Source of the DNA: Echinarachnius parma
Taxonomy: Eukaryota; Echinodermata; Echinoidea; Clypeasteroida; Echinarachniidae
Length of the DNA stretch: 64,000 bases
Reading direction: 5' to 3'
Assembly (NCBI GenBank): GCA_037951105.1
Contig: JBAMJV010007717.1
Location: 54,603-118,602 of the forward strand
Shown here: piece by piece, positions 12,001 through 27,000 of the stretch
Layout of the letters: each line of letters opens with the position of its first letter
Position numbering within the stretch: position 1 is the first letter of the stretch
Made by a program: the position numbers and the translations under genes
The notes under the pieces: generated by a model
Seen by the model: the letters and a program-made list of their open reading frames with translations, nothing else
The model's database searches: none
Told to the model about the DNA's origin: nothing

Positions 12001-15000
12001 TTAAATCAAATATTGTGCATGTGATGTTTTGTTGAAATAGTGATTAGATAGAGAGATAATCAACAACTATTTAAAAACCTCTTTTGTAAAATTTTGAAAA
12101 TGGGAAGCATTACAAATTTTTTTTTTAACGGCTGGTTCAAAATTATCGAATAAGTGTGGGGCCCCACATTTACTACAAATGGTTATGTTTATGGATATTT
12201 CAGCCATTTCTGAACCGATTTTGATCAAATAAAGTTTATTTTGTCATTAATATTGTATGCTCTTTGGAATTTGACACTTAGTTTTTCATTATCTCGCAAA
12301 CAAATTATTTTGTGTAGCGCCCTCTTTACCAAAACTCAACAATCCCTTTAAAGGGATCTAGTAACTTTGTTGACATGTGCAAAACGTGATGAAGGGTTGA
12401 TGCAATGTATATTGTTGTTATCTCATATGTCCATAGGGTAAAACTCCGGGGGAGTTTTTCTTATCTGAATACTTCGATCGTACATAATTTGTATTGAAAG
12501 GGAAATTTGAAAAACCGAAACCGGTCCCATGATTTTATTGTTAATACGAATACAACAAGGTATGAGGGAACCGCTAGAATTTAAATTTTATTTTGAGGAT
12601 TTGGACAATGTTACTAAGTCCCTTTAATGCATGAATGGAAATACAGTCAAACCTGTGTAAGAAAAGTCGCCACTGTAGACAGGTTCATTCCATTGTTTTC
12701 TCTGCAGAGGATAATGTTTAGTGGCTATTATAGGCAGGTTGACTGCTATAGACAGGTGGCTACAAAAACAGGTTTGACAGTATATACAAAGGAGTATCCA
12801 ACAATATAATTCAAATTGCCAGTGAACTACCTTGATTTGTTGATGTTCTCACAAATTATCGATAAACAAATAAATGGAAAATATTAAATACATAACATAT
12901 AGTACAAAGTTTTAAAACATGTTTGAACATTGTTTTGGCATCCCTTTACATTTTTTTTATTTTTATCAATGACAATATTTGAATTACCGCTGATAGGGCC
13001 ACTCCCGTATAGCTCCATTCTCATGCTGATGTGTCCATTCCATGTAACTGGTAGCAAACGCACGTACCGGCACACTACCTGGGCTGGGAAGTTATTCCTA
13101 ACCACCGTGTCAAAATCAGTGTTGCCCGAGAAGACCTGTGCAAAAAATAACAAAACGAAGGTAAATATTATTACTTGAAGACAAAATGATAAGGCAGCTA
13201 GCTAAAAAATGATAAGGCAGCAAGCTAAGAAATGGGTAATCAACACAAGCCCGTAGCCAGGGGGATGTGTCCGATGCGTAGGCACCCCCAAAATTCAGAA
13301 AGGTCAACTTTCTATCGGTCTTGAACGCCTCCCCCCATGCTTACACAACTTAAAGGTTGGCTGACAAGAAAACTACCTACAACTTGTGTTTTACTGTTTC
13401 TAAGGTAGATTGTCATGAAGATTACTAATAAAAACATATTTTCCGCGTCGGAAAAACCCAGTAAAATAAAAAAAATTAACTTTTAAATTCACTTTAGTAA
13501 TCCCGGTAACAAAATTGAGTCCGGGCGAAGAAAAATTACGTCATCTTTGTGACGTCACATGCAGGCAATCGCAGTATAGCTCGGTCATAGACGTACACGC
13601 TGAGCGCAATACCCACGTTGACAGAGAGATATTATTTAGATTTTTGTTCAATATTTGCAAACATTTGTTAAAGTTTATATCATGGACGATCTACACTCAG
13701 ATGTGTTGCTGCAAGCTGCTATAATTCATTTCTTAGGAATTTTCAGTTAAGCCTCAATTTACAAGCAAAAACGAGTTTGTTTTACAAGCAAATCATAGGC
13801 TCTGCATGTAAACCATGCACATTCCTCCGTGTTGCGGTCTGCTTGTGATGTCATCATCCGGGTTGCACGTGCGCACATTCCCGCTCCGCTGTAAATTACT
13901 TTTTTAGCAGTATGGAACGCCGATGCGAAAACAAGCAAAAAAGTTGCATGAAATTTACCTTTCTTGCCCAACTTAAGGGTTTCTTTTATTTGAAAAAAAG
14001 AGTGTGGTATATCAATATAGGCACATATTTAAAGCTATAAACCTGAATCAAAGCCAGGATTTCACCATACCTTTAACCGGTGCATTTGGCCTCGGCCTAG
14101 AAAACTTTTGACAAGGGACACCCGACCCCCAGGCTACACGAATTCACCAGTGGTCTCGGTATCGGCCACGTTCGGTCTCGGTCCCATTTTTGTAAATTAC
14201 GCAACCCACCCTCCCCCCTTGACAAATCGTAACTACGGGCCTGTATTATATTTCTGATATGACTTTGAATTAAAGGGATCCAATGACATTGTCGAATCAA
14301 CTTCTTTCTTGGAACTTTAGTGTAACCTTGTTGTATTCGAATTACTAATAAAAGCATGAAACAGATTTCGGTTTTCTTAATTTCTATTTATTTAGAAATA
14401 TATTTAAGATTGGCGTTATGGAAGATCTACAACTGTGTATAAAGTAAGAGAAATCTGTTATTCAACAACAATTTTCTACCTGTACCACCCATTTCATAAA
14501 AAAATATTTATAACATAAAATAAGTCCCTCAACCGACTTCGCACAGGGATGGGTCGATGCAAAGTCAACATGAAAAAGTGGGGATACACAGATGATGACA
14601 ACATTAACTGCGACTGTGGCACATCACAAACCATGCAACACCTCCTTCAGTGTCCTAACCTTGAGGAACAGTGTAGTCAAGAAGATCTGGTGGTTGCGAA
14701 TGAGACAGCCCTGCGATGTGCAAAGTCATGGCCAAATATTTAATATTTTAGACTAGTAGTGTAGCGTAGTGTAGAGTAGTGTAATTCAACCTAACTTAAA
14801 ATATCAACTTAATGACTTAAAATCAAATGCTGTTCAACTTAACTTATAAAATCAACTATATAACTTTAAATCTAAAGCTATTCAACTAAATATCACCAAG
14901 GGTTTCCTAACTTATACAATTAAACGGGCTTCTATAAAATATCTCGGTTGTCTTGGATTCTTCTCGGGGAGAGCGAGGATATACCGAGTGAGCAGGGAAT

Positions 15001-18000
15001 CTGAAACAAGAACAAGACAAGGAGCTTAGCCGCTGTGGTGATTTCTGGAGGAATTCACAAACACGTCTGGTCTCCTTGCAAGCAATATGCACTCTCCTAA
15101 TTATATTAAACTAATATTTTATAGGACTTACTAAAAGTAACATTTCAAACAATCTTTATAAAACATGTTATTATAAGTAGAATTCTCTACCACTTGTTCC
15201 TAAATCTAAAAGTTAGAAACTGAAGGACACATACCACATTACTCATAGCAATACAAATACCACTATCAACTAATACTGGCCATGCACAGAGTGGAGAAAA
15301 GAAAGGGGAGATGAGAAACTCAGGGGAGAAAGAGAGAAAGATAACTCAACCATGAGTTTGGATAGAGAGAGACATGAAGAGAGAGAAAGATAAAGATAAG
15401 AGCTTAGACAGTCTAGACATAGTTGAGAAAGGGTCAGAAAGGAAGAGAGAAAAAGAGAGATAGGTACATAGTGTAAGGAGTAGCCAAAGTCTTCAAACAC
15501 ACTTCTACTTAAAGGCTCTTCTAATGTTAAAGGGCAACAACTTCCTAAACACAAAGAAATAGTTTGTATACATCATATTTACACATAGGCTATTAGTCAA
15601 ACTCAATTGAGCCAGCCTACTTAATCTTTCAATCAATGAGGCTATAATAATCAGGCACAACTAAAGTGCTGGTATGTACATCGCACTCTTATCAAGTTGC
15701 ATATAATTCAATGACTGTGAATATCCGAAATACAACTTTAAGTATATTATATTTCACATAGGACATTTAGAAATGCCCAATAATAGCTGCAATTATCAAT
15801 TCAAACCATTTTCTCTATAAACGTCATATTAAATGGCATCATGTAAATGTTATGCCATATCAATCTTTGTTATCATAATTATTCTCATCAAAACAATAAT
15901 ATGTTAGTGATACATGCAAGTTATGGTTTTGCGAGTATTGTTCAGCGTCGGTTTATTATTAACCATTGGAGCTCATGAAATATCACTGCCGCAGGTTTAG
16001 AGCTCTTTAAACCTGTTTGACCTGGGTGATACTTCCGCAATTTGGATTTATCATATAACATAATCACAATATAATTTCAATTATTCTTCTAATAATTTCC
16101 ATTAAAAGTTGCACCACGCGCAGCGTAACCATACTGAACAAAGAGCGCATAACCATGTGTACAATAGAATGGGCTAGATAATATATACAATTTAATTTAC
16201 AAGGAGATGGAAAAGGTATTCCTCCTACTAGATCAACTCAGTTAATACTTGTGTATGAATCAACTAAAATGTAAGCTTAATTGATCATATAAATATTCTA
16301 AAGGAAAGTGAAATATGTGCAAGAAAACTATGACTAACATAGACTACTAAATATAAAGATGGATGTTGCTTACCTGAAACAAGAACAAGACAAGGAGAAT
16401 TTCTTAGTCGCTGTGGTGATTTCTGGAGGAATTCACAAACACGTCTGGTCTCCTTGCAAGCAAACTGCACTCTCAACTCCTACTTGTAAGAACCAAGCTA
16501 ACAGGAGGTGAGATGCCTTGTTATCTTATTTCAAGTCAACATCAATGAATCACCATTTAGCACACACAGAGGCTTTGTTTCCCATTAACCTTAAAGCACA
16601 GTGCACATTAAATAAATCACTACCTGGGTACCAGCAACTTTTATCAATGCCAGATAGGTACTATGTATGGTCTACATGCACAATGACATTCTTTTGTACC
16701 AAGGAACTGCGTACTCTATAAAACTTACAATAGAGACATAAAATATATACTTAATCTTACATCACCAAAACTACAGGGTCCGACACTCTCCCCTCCGAAA
16801 ATCATGTTGTCTCGACATGAACATAATATCATCCTAGGGGGATGATCAATTCTGGACTAAACAAGCCTGGAGCAGGGCAAGGGTTTGTTCTTGAAGGGCC
16901 ATCTGCTCTTCAAGGAGCTTAATTTTGGTCTTCCCCAAAGTGCCGTACCACAACCGGTCTGGAGGAACGCCACGTCTTGTAGACCTTCTAGGAGGAACCG
17001 GTGATGGTGGAGCTTCGTCAGCATCAGTGGAGGATGAAGGCGAAATATCATCATCTTCTTCATCAACATGAAAAGGGGGGTCCTGCTGGGGGAGATCGCC
17101 AGTTTCAGCAGCCAAATCTGGTTCGTTTAAGTCCAATAGGGGTACTAAATTCTCTGCTGGCAAAGGAACGAACTCTTCAGCATGTGGGTCCAGTGAAGCT
17201 CTAGGACTGACTCGGGGCCGTCTAGGCGCAGGAACACGATGTTGGGTCACGACTTCATCAATGGGACCTTGGAATGTCAATTCTGAGCCGCTGCTGGAAC
17301 ATGAATCGAACCGGTGCTGGACATGAGGGGCATCATCATTTAGATTAGAGGGCATGGATGGAAGGGGCTTGGGGCCTTGGTACGAGCTGTTGGATCGTCG
17401 TCGCTGTCGCTTGTTACGAGAACGACGTCGACGCCGATCTCGGGCATACCTACTGCCCTGTACGTTTGTGAAATTAGGGCCCGTTATATTTATTCCTCTC
17501 TGGCCCTTCTCATTAACAACTAAATCAAATTCGACAAGCTCTCCATCTTCGCTGCCGTTTATTGGGATTATTTTTAATAATATCAGTCCAATGAACAAAA
17601 ACATCATGACAATCAGGATCAGGCAATGTAATGAAACCATAGCCTTTCTTGACATGAAACCATTTGACCGTTCCCGTGCAACGAAGTGATGGAGGCAGAT
17701 CTTTAGATTTGATCCCCATCATATGACCCTGTCATACTAGTATTCCCACATGCCTAGCAGCATTATGCGAACCAGCATCAAATTTTTCAACGCATACGGT
17801 GCGCAGTCCTCGTTCAAGTTTACCATATTATTTAAAATGTTTAAGCCAATCAAAATGTTAAACCAATCAAAATATGAAACTTAAAACATGTATGTTATAG
17901 GTAGGCCTAGTTATATAAGGACACCTACATGTAATCAAACCAAACAATAAGTCATACGTTTACTTAACACTCATTAATGGCGATATCAATTCGAATCATT

Positions 18001-21000
18001 AATTATAATATTGCTTACGCCAAAAGTATAAGCTACGCCAAAAGTATAACCTACGCCAAAAGTATAACCTTCACCTAAAAAAGGATGTATGCTGTATAAT
18101 GTACTATACTTAAATAAACAAAAAAATAACCAACAAATAAATCTCCTTTTAAGGCACTAAAACAATTAACCAAAAATTATTGAACAACTAATTTTAATAT
18201 CCGGGCAGTGCCTCCATTTGTGTCCCTAATTATGGAACTTACCACATCAGCTCCAGATTTATCTTTCACTGTTTCAAAGGTCACGCCATCCGAGCTGTAG
18301 GTGACCTTGTAGCTTTTAACCCACTGGGCAACACCCGGACGTCCTTGTGTTGCTAAGGCAACGACCCGATTAGGAAAGTTGAGATCAACCTGGATATTTC
18401 AAACGGATGTCATGATTGATTTTATGTCCATATTAACATAGCATATTTCTATCAAAATGGTTATATTATGATGATTTCGAACGCCCGAAAATACTATGCT
18501 ACGCTTTACAATTCATGCAGTTGGATTTGTCTTATTTGTAACATGTCGTTTATATATATATATATATTGGTATCAAAATGAAGTGCGTCTTTAATGCTGT
18601 CGCCGCACATGCGAAAGTACTTAAGGGCCAGATATCAAACATGGCAACCTACATATTTGTTCACGAATGAGTTATACACTGTTGCTCATAAAGTTGGAAT
18701 ATTTTTTTGTTTAGATCCAACTTCATTCTTTGTCTTGTTTTATGCGCCTAATGATTCATTTTAGACTAAAAAATAATGATTATATAATGTTTCCAAACTA
18801 CCAATGTACAATAAATGGTTGCATGAATTTGCATTAATTAATTATTCCTTTTGTTTTGAGCTTTGAAAGGCAGGACCTTCGATGATTGGCCCCTTTCCCT
18901 CTCCAAAACGCATGTCCAACACGTCATTGTTATGGGTCGTTTCTCAGTGTTGGCTGTAAAATGTTCAATCAAAATTGGCACATAGGCTCTCTAGGGCATA
19001 CTTCGTCCAAAGACATTGGCTACACGCCAACGATGCGTGTGCTCCACCAGGAAGAGATGTCAACAAGCAATGTCCACTAGTTCGTTGGAACATCGCAGGT
19101 TACGGTCTATAAAATACTCAGACGTCATCGAGATGAGGGTAAATTAAAGCCACTGACTCTCTAGGACGTCCACGATTGACCACCGGGATAGATTATCGGA
19201 AATTGCTTAACCTGTGCCGTATAAACCGGAAATGCCCAAAAGGAGCCTTCGCCGTCTATGAAGAAAACACTATAGAATCAACGCCTTCCGCCAAACTGCG
19301 CATCAGAGATCGCTCTAACATGGTCACCGAGCAAGACAAACTACCAGATGTCCACCCCATAACATGCAACTGGACGTCCCTGGACTAGGGAGTACAGAAG
19401 ATTCCCGCGTAGACACTGGTGATATGTCATCTTAATGGGTACGAGCCATTCCACCGTATGGCCGTCAGAACCTCAAGTCGTTTGGTGAATGCAGACATCT
19501 TGGAGCTTCTCACCACGTAATCGACGAACCCTTTCTCTTCATCTATTCGGTCAAGGATGTTATGGCTCGTACCCATTAAGATGAGCTATCACAAGTGTCC
19601 AAGCGGCAATCTTATGGGCTCCCTAGTCCAGGGACGTCCAGTTAATCTTGGTTACATGTTATGGGGTGGACATCTGGTAGTTTGTCTTGATCGGTGACCA
19701 TGTTAGAGCGATCTTTGATGTACAGTTTGGCGTAAGGCGTCGATTCCATATAGTGTTTTCATCATAGACGGCGAAGGCTACTTTTTGGCATTTCCGGTTT
19801 CTACGGCACAAGTTAAGCAATTTGCAATCAACTATCCCGGTGGTCAATCGTGGACGTCCTAGAGATTCCCGTCGCTTTAATTGACCCTCCTCTTGATGAC
19901 GTCTGATGATTTTACAGACCGTAACCTGCGATGTTCCAACGAAATAGTGGACATTGCTGGTTGACACCCCTTCCTGGTGGAGCACAAGCATCGTATGGCG
20001 TGTAGGCAACGGCGTTGGACGGAGTATGGCCTAGAAAGCCTCCGTGCCAATTTTGTTTGAAAATTTTACAGCCAACTCTGAGAAATTTCACATAATGTTG
20101 GACATACGCTTTGGAGAGGGAAAGGGGCCAATCATCAAAGGTCCAGCCTTTCAAAGCTCAAAACAAAAGGCTAAATTAATTTATGCAAATTTATGCAACT
20201 ATTTATTAAACATTGGTAGTTTTGAAGCATTATTATAATCATTATTTTTAGTCTAAAATTATTAATTAGGCGCAAAAAAAGAGGAAAAAGAAAGAAATTC
20301 GATCAAAACAAAAAAAAATATTCCAACTTTCTGAGCAACAGTGTAATACATGAGGTACAATTTATAGCAAAGACAAGTTATCGAAATGTCTTTGAATAAG
20401 AACGTACTCTTACCTGAATCCACTGGTTTCTGTCATTTCTCTTTGCAATCCAAGCTCCCTTCGAATTGGCGGTAAGAACTGCATTCAACCGGCCATAGCT
20501 GGGTTTCCAATCTCCGTTGTACTCGCTCGATGCGGTCAAACGCGAATCAGGAATGGATTTAGACTCAAGTCCGAGGGGAATATCTTTTGTAGATGAAAAC
20601 AAAGTAACATAATTATTGTAAACGAATCATGCTATAATCAGTTCCTAACCGGATCGAAAATAATGTAATAACTCCCACAAATATAAACACGATTTATGCC
20701 CGAGTTCTCCTCATGGACAATCTGCTATATTTGTCACGTTCGTGTAAGGCAGACATGGACATGAAATATACCAAGGAGTATCCAACAATAACATTCATAC
20801 TGCCAGTCCACTAGTTATATTTGTTGTTGACGTTATGATGCTCTCACAAATCATCGATGAACAAATGTAATTATGGACATTATTAAATACATGACATATG
20901 GTAAATAGTTTTCAAAACATGTTTGAACATTCATTTGGCATCCCTTCACATTATTTTGTTATAAATGACAACGTTTTAAATACCGTTGATAGGGCCACTC

Positions 21001-24000
21001 CCGTATAGCTCCATTCTCATGCTGATGTGTCCATTCCATGTAACTGGTAGCAAACGCACGTACCGGCACACTACCTGGGCTGGGAAGTTATTCCTAACCA
21101 CCGTGTCAAAATCAGAATTGCCCGAGAAGACCTGTGCAAAAAATAACAAAACGAAGGTAATTAAAGGTTTTTCCGCTCAAATTCGCACTTGTGTCAATGA
21201 AATGGATAATAGGAGCAAATGAATTCGCGCGATTTGCGAACACCGCCGTAACAAATCAGCATTCGAATTCGTTTAAAGTCGTTAGAAATCACTTTCGGAG
21301 CAAATGAATTTGCACGATTGTCTTTTCTTTTTTTTTACACAAAGAGAATAATTTGTTATCAATGTCATTCAAATTGACATTTTCTTACGCTGACACCTCT
21401 TCGGTCATTCGAGTTTGGCTGTACATTCGCGAATTCGACTGTATATAAATGAACTTGCGTGTCCATACACCAAATCTAATGTGGACAAACGAATTCGAAT
21501 GGATTTATTCTAAATTTGAAAGACCGAAGACAGCGTGTGCACGGCAAGGTTAGAATTGTAATGACCTTATATGAATGTGATTGAAAAAGACATCTAATTA
21601 AGCGGGAAAACCTATATAATTACTTAAAAAAAAAAAAGGAAGACGATAAGGCAGCTAGCCAAGAAATTATGTAAATTCAAATTAAAGGGAATCAATGACA
21701 TTGTCAAAATCCACAGCACTTACTTTTAACGTTAGTCCTTGTTGTATTCGAATTACAGATAAAAGCATGAAAAAGATTTTGGATATCCTAATTTTTATAT
21801 AGAAATATACATATTATCGACGTTTTTCGCATTTGAAAGTCTCTTTGTAATATTTACACTTCTGTATAAAAGTAAGAGAAATCGTTTTTTACCAACAATT
21901 GTCTACCTGTACCCATCATTTTATTACAATTATTTATACCCCAAAACACGGTTCCCAATCAAACACATGGTAATCACACCACTTAAAACACAAATTTAGA
22001 AGTATTTTCTTAAAGCTTGGGACGCATTATTTCATTAATTAAATTATAAACCTAATTATGAAACTTACAACATCAGCTCCAGATTTATCTTTCACTGTTT
22101 CAAAGGTCACGCCATCCAAGCTGTAGGTGACCTTGTAGCTTTTTACCCACTGGCCATGACCTGGACGTCCTTGTGTTGCTATGGCAACGACTCGATTGGG
22201 AAAGAAGAGATCAACCTGGAAATTTAACAGTCAGATTTCATGATTTATTTCATGTCCATTATAATAATTCATATTTCTATCAAACAACTAACATTATAAT
22301 GATCTTCAACGACTGAAAATACTATGTCATCATAATGATTGGTGTTGGCGCTTTACAATTCATGCAATTGGATTTGCCTTATTTGTAACATGTCGTTCAT
22401 ATTATGTAAAGATATATTTGTTTTAAAATAAATTGCGTCTTTAATGCTGTCGCAGCACATGCGAAAGCACTAAAGCGTCGGATATTGTTTATGGGATCCT
22501 ACGAATTTGTACACGAATGAGGGGATCATGAGGTACAATTCATAGTATACACAAGTTATCGATATGTCTTTGAATAAGAACGTACTCTTACCTGAATCCA
22601 CTGGTTTCTGTCATTTGTCTTTGCAATCCAAGCTCCCTTCGAATTGGCGGTAAGAACTGCATTCAACCGGCCATAGCTAGGTTTCCAATTTCCGTTGTAC
22701 TCGCTCGATGCAGTCAAACTCCAATCAGGAATGGATTTAGACTCAAGTCCGAGGGGAATATCTTTTGTAGATGGAATAAAATATATTGTGAAAATAATCA
22801 TGCTATAATCCTTTCCTTATCAGATCGGAAAAAATGTAATAACTCCTACAAATATTATCAGGAGTATTAAACTGCAATACTACTCGCTATTTACACGATT
22901 TATGCCCGAGTTCTCGTCAGAGACGATCTGCTATATTTGCAATGTTCGTTTAAGGCATGCATGGACGTGAAATATACCAAGGAGTATCCAACAATAGCAT
23001 TCATACTGCCCGTCCATTACATAATATATTTGTTGTTGACGTTATGCTGTGACTCACAAATCATCGATGAACAAATATAATAATGGACATTATTAAATAC
23101 ATGACATATGGTAAATAGTTTTCAAAACATGTTTGAACATTCTTTTGGCATCCCTTTACATTATTTTGTTATAAATGACAACGTTTTAAATACCGTTGAT
23201 AGGGCCACTCCCGTATAGCTCCATTCTCATGCTGATGTGTCCATTCCATGTAACTGGTAGCAAACGCACGTACCGGCACACTACCTGGGCTGGGAAGTTA
23301 TTCCTAACCACTGTGTCAAAATCAGTATTGCCAGAGAAAACCTGTGCAAATAATTACAAAACGAAGGTAATTAAAGGTTTTCCGCTCAAATTCGCAGTTG
23401 TGTCAATCAAACTAATAATAGGAGCAAATTAATTCGCGTGATTTGCGAACACCGCCGTAATAAATCAGCATTCGAATTCGTTTATATTCGTTAGAAATCA
23501 CTCTCGGAGCAAATGGATTTGCACGATTGTATTTTTTTTTTTACACAAGGAGAATACATTTCATCGATTCCATTCAAATTGGCATTTTCTTACGCTTACA
23601 CCTCTTCGGTCATTCGAGTTTGGCTGTACATTCGCGAATTCGACTGTATATAAATGAACTTGCGTGTCTATATACCAAATCCAATGTGGACAAACGAATT
23701 CGAATGGATTTATTCTAAATGTGAAAGACCGAAGACAGCGTGTGCACGGCAAGGCTAGAATTCTAATGACCTTATATGAATTTGATTGAAAAAACATCTA
23801 ATTAAGCGGGAAAACCTATATAATTACACAAAAAAAAGAAAAAAGAAAGACGATAAGGCAGCTAGCCAAGAAATGATGTAAATTCAAATTAAAGGGAATC
23901 AATGACATTGTCAAAATCTACAGCACTTACTTTTAACGTTAGTCCTTGTTGTATTCGAATTACAGATAACAGCAGGAACAAGATTTTGGATATCCTAATG

Positions 24001-27000
24001 TTTATATAGAAATATACATATTATCGACGTTTTTCGCATTTGAAAGTCTCTTTGTAATATTTACACTTCTGTATAAAAGTAAGAGGAATCGTTTTTTACC
24101 AACAATTGTCTACCTGTAGGCCTACCCATCATTTTATTACAATTATTTATACCCCAAAACACGGTTCCCAATCAAACACATGGTAATCACACCACTTAAA
24201 TCACAAATTTAGAAGTATTTTCTTAAAGCTTGGGACGCATTATTTCATTAATTAAATTATAAACCTAATATGAAACTTACAACATCAGCTCCAGATTTAT
24301 CTTTCACTGTTTCAAAGGTCACGCCATCCAAGCTGTAGGTGACCTTGTAGCTTTTTACCCACTGGCCATGACCTGGACGTCCTTGTGTTGCTATGGCAAC
24401 GACTCGATTGGGAAAGAAGAGATCAACCTGGAAATTTAACAGTCAGATTTCATGATTTATTTCATGTCCATTATAATAATTCATATTTCTATCAAACAAC
24501 TAACATTATAATGATCTTGAACGACTGAAAATACTATGTCATCATAATGATTGGTGTTGGCGCTTTACAATTCATGCAATTGGATTTGCCTTATTTGTAA
24601 CATGTCGTTCATATTATGTAAAGATATATTTGTTTTAAAATAAATTGCGTCTTTAATGCTGTCGCAGCACATGCGAAAGCACTAAAGCGTCGGATATTGT
24701 TTATGGGATCCTACGAATTTGTACACGAATGAGGGGATCATGAGGTACAATTCATAGTATACACAAGTTATCGATATGTCTTTGAATAAGAACGTACTCT
24801 TACCTGAATCCACTGGTTTCTGTCATTTGTCTTTGCAATCCAAGCTCCCTTCGAATTGGCGGTAAGAACTGCATTCAACCGGCCATAGCTGGGTTTCCAA
24901 TTTCCGTTGTACTCGCTCGATGCAGTCAAACTCCAATCAGGAATGGATTTAGACTCAAGTCCGAGGGGAATATCTTTTGTAGATAGAATAAAATATATTG
25001 TGAAAATAATCATGCTATAATCCTTTCCTTATCAGATCGGGAAAAATGTAATAACTCCTACAAATATTATCAGGAGTATTAAACTGCAATACTACTCGCT
25101 ATTTACACGATTTATGCCCGAGTTCTCGTCAGAGACGATCTGCTATATTTGCAATGTTCGTTTAAGGCATGCATGGACGTGAAATATACCAAGGAGTATC
25201 CAACAATAGCATTCATACTGCCCGTCCATTACATAATATATTTGTTGTTGACGTTCTGCTGTGACTCACAAATCATCGATGAACAAATATAATTATGGAC
25301 ATTATTAAATACATGACATATGGTAAATAGTTTTCAAAACATGTTTGAACATTCTTTTGGCATCCCTTCACATTATTCTGTTATAAATGACAATGTTTTA
25401 AATACCGTTGATAGGGCCACTCCCGTATAGCTCCATTCTCATGCTGATGTGTCCATTCCATGTAACTGGTAGCAAACGCACGTACCGGCACACTACCTGG
25501 GCTGGGAAGTTATTCCTAACCACTGTGTCAAAATCAGTATTGCCAGAGAAGACCTGTGCAAATAATTACAAAACGAAGGTAATTAAAGGTTTTCCGCTCA
25601 AATTCGCAGTTGTGTCAATCAAACTAATAATAGCAGCAAATTAATTCGCGTGATTTGCGAACACCGCCGTAATAAATCAGCATTCGAATTCGTTTATATT
25701 CGTTAGAAATCACTCTCGGAGCAAATGGATTTGCACGATTGTATTTTTTTTTTACACAAGGAGAATACATTTCATCGATTCCATTCAAATTGGCATTTTC
25801 TTACGCTTACACCTCTTCGGTCATTCGAGTTTGGCTGTACATTCGCGAATTCGACTGTATATAAATGAACTTGCGTGTCTATACACCAAATCCAATGTGG
25901 ACAAACGAATTCGAATAGATTCATTCTAAATGTGAAAGACCGAAGACAGCGTGTGCACGGCAAGGCTAGAATTCTAATGACCTTATATGAATTTGATTGA
26001 AAAAACATCTAATTAAGCGGAAAAACCTATATAATTACTAAAAAAAGAAAAAAAGAAAGACGATAAGGCAGCTAGCCAAGAAATGATGTAAATTCAAATT
26101 AAAGGGAATCAATGACATTGTCAAAATCTACAGCACTTACTTTTAACGTTAGTCCTTGTTGTATTCGAATTACAGATAACAGCAGGAACAAGATTTTGGA
26201 TATCCTAATGTTTATATAGAAATATACATATTATCGACGTTTTTCGCATTTGAAAGTCTCTTTGTAATATTTACACTTCTGTATAAAAGTAAGAGAAATC
26301 GTTTTTTACCAACAATTGTCTACCTGTAGACCTACCCATCATTTTATTACAATTATTTATACCCCAAAACACGGTTCCCAATCAAACACATGGTAATCAC
26401 ACCACTTAAAACACAAATTTAGAAGTATTTTCTTAAAGCTTGGGACGCATTATTTCATTAATTAAATTATAAACCTAATTATGAAACTTACAACATCAGC
26501 TCCAGATTTATCTTTCACTGTTTCAAAGGTCACGCCATCCAAGCTGTAGGTGACCTTGTAGCTTTTTACCCACTGGCCATGACCTGGACGTCCTTGTGTT
26601 GCTATGGCAACGACTCGATTGGGAAAGAAGAGATCAACCTGGAAATTTAACAGTCAGATTTCATGATTTATTTCATGTCCATTATAATAATTCATATTTC
26701 TATCAAACAACTAACATTATAATGATCTTGAACGACTGAAAATACTATGTCATCATAATGATTGGTGTTGGCGCTTTACAATTCATGCAATTGGATTTGC
26801 CTTATTTGTAACATGTCGTTCATATTATGTAAAGATATATTTGTTTTAAAATAAATTGCGTCTTTAATGCTGTCGCAGCACATGCGAAAGCACTAAAGCG
26901 TCGGATATTGTTTACGGGATCCTACGAATTTGTACACGAATGAGGGGATCATGAGGTACAATTCATAGTATACACAAGTTATCGATATGTCTTTGAATAA

